A stretch of DNA of 64,000 nucleotides from contig JACKNF010000001.1 in NCBI GenBank assembly GCA_024234995.1, positions 496,001-560,000 on the forward strand. The letters run 5' to 3'. Of this stretch, positions 63,284 through 64,000 are shown piece by piece. The DNA comes from Gammaproteobacteria bacterium (GTDB lineage: Bacteria; Pseudomonadota; Gammaproteobacteria; Competibacterales; Competibacteraceae). The notes beneath the pieces were generated by a model. That model made no database searches. It was not told the DNA's origin and saw nothing but the letters and a program-made list of their open reading frames with translations. How positions within the stretch are numbered: position 1 is the stretch's first letter; every line of letters starts with the position of its first letter. The translations under genes were made by a program, and so were the position numbers.

Positions 63284-64000
63284 TTATTCAATCCCTTCGC
63301 CTCCTTCCAGCAATTTCCGAATCACCACCCCGGCCAGCATCACGCCAAACAGTGCTGGCATATAGGAAATCGTGCCGTTTACCGCTCGTGGGCGGCCGGG
63401 TGTATCGCCGCTGGCGGGCTGATGTGGCAGGGGTGAGCTGCGTTGTTCGTCACTATAAATCACCGGGTAATTTAGCGGTGTGCCCGATTTCCGTAGCTGC
63501 CGGCGCAGCTCGCGGGCCAAGGGGCAACCCTGAGTTTGATTCAGTTTTGCCACACGGACGCGGCTAACATCCAGACAGTTACCCGCCCCTAATGCTGAAA
63601 TGACCGGTACGCCGCGGCGGTGGCATGCTGTAACCAGTGCTGCCTTACAGGCGATACTGTCGATACAATCGGCCACATAGTCATAGAGGGGTTGACTCTC
63701 CTTACGTGCTGCAGGGGAGTGGTTAGAAGCGAGGGGTAGGGTGGTAACCAACGCATCGGCCATATCCGGCTGGAGAAATTCATCGAGCAGTGTCAATTCC
63801 AGCATCGGGTCAATGTCGTGCAACCGCTCCGCCATGACCTCAACCTTGGACCGGTTCAGTGTTGAGTGCAGCGCCAGCAATTGGCGGTTAAGATTAGAAG
63901 GTGACACCGTATCGTGATCCAGCAGAGTCAGCCGGCCCACGCCAGCTCGGCCCAGGGCCTCAGCTACATAACCACCGACCCCGCCCAGTCCGGCCACTAA
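63284..64000 (-). CDS. tcdA: tRNA threonylcarbamoyladenosine dehydratase, 5' partial
   Basis: The minus-strand frame reaches the window edge, so the start is missing. The visible 237 residues have the ATP-binding GLGGVGGYVAEALGRAGVG, the DHDTVSPSNLNRQL loop, the VADCIDSIACKAALV segment and the C-terminal VNGTISYMPALFGVMLAGVV of TcdA/CsdL, an E1-like enzyme that cyclises t6A37 in tRNAs. The transcript would be convergent with acvB; 70 bases separate the two ends. Confidence 0.93.
   Translation of the reverse strand, partial: LVAGLGGVGGYVAEALGRAGVGRLTLLDHDTVSPSNLNRQLLALHSTLNRSKVEVMAERLHDIDPMLELTLLDEFLQPDMADALVTTLPLASNHSPAARKESQPLYDYVADCIDSIACKAALVTACHRRGVPVISALGAGNCLDVSRVRVAKLNQTQGCPLARELRRQLRKSGTPLNYPVIYSDEQRSSPLPHQPASGDTPGRPRAVNGTISYMPALFGVMLAGVVIRKLLEGGEGIE

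Overview
The window reads as chromosomal DNA of a gammaproteobacterium of moderately high GC. The evidence is a metY-rimP-nusA-infB-rbfA-truB-rpsO-pnp block in the Escherichia coli order, groESL under a sigma70/CIRCE promoter, flgA-flgM-flgN with a textbook sigma28 promoter, and a hyb-type [NiFe] hydrogenase. Gene content and the many mobile remnants recall Competibacter-like or Chromatiales-like genomes, but genus cannot be fixed from this sequence alone.

Layout: (1) 1-3249, the C-terminal part of a large PATS-type ATPase/GAF/GGDEF signalling protein. (2) 3305-9887, an accessory island: a truncated orphan gene, a frameshifted transposase, an IS3-family element that has cut the methyltransferase of a PaeR7I/XhoI-type restriction system, an attC-like site, and a second cluster of a C5-cytosine methyltransferase, an HNH nuclease and Vsr. 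(3) 9946-15947, a hybOABCD-hypC hydrogenase operon behind an FNR-like box. (4) 16060-18111, an integrase-less array of small orphan genes separated by attC-like sites (CALIN type). (5) 18187-19419, two minus-strand housekeeping-like genes. (6) 19542-26202, a tightly overlapping five-gene signalling/transport operon with an unusual HAMP-MFS fusion and a PP2C-type phosphatase. (7) 26288-28727, an M16 protease whose expected partner gene has been lost after its signal peptide, where an inverted cassette region begins. (8) 28789-31451, a lipoprotein esterase and pepA. (9) 31940-32934, another orphan gene behind a palindromic repeat. (10) 33278-42674, the transcription/translation operon with tRNA-Ser and initiator tRNA. 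(11) 42901-52170, membrane, redox, flagellar, envelope and NAD genes. (12) 52311-54494, groESL. (13) 54678-63213, mprF and acvB/virJ with an exopolysaccharide synthase/deacetylase fusion and a GH26 lipoprotein between them. (14) partial tcdA at the right edge.

The most notable pattern is a dispersed AT-rich element containing ACGGAAACCGTATAAT. It occurs three times (3305-3398, 16060-16153, 31940-31991), each time at the left edge of an accessory segment and upstream of an orphan gene. Copy 2 abuts a partial attC exactly at its GTT. Several orphan genes share an Arg-X4-His motif of HEPN type. Together they suggest a cassette-type mobile system that carries small HEPN-like genes and restriction-modification genes; this is inference and testable.
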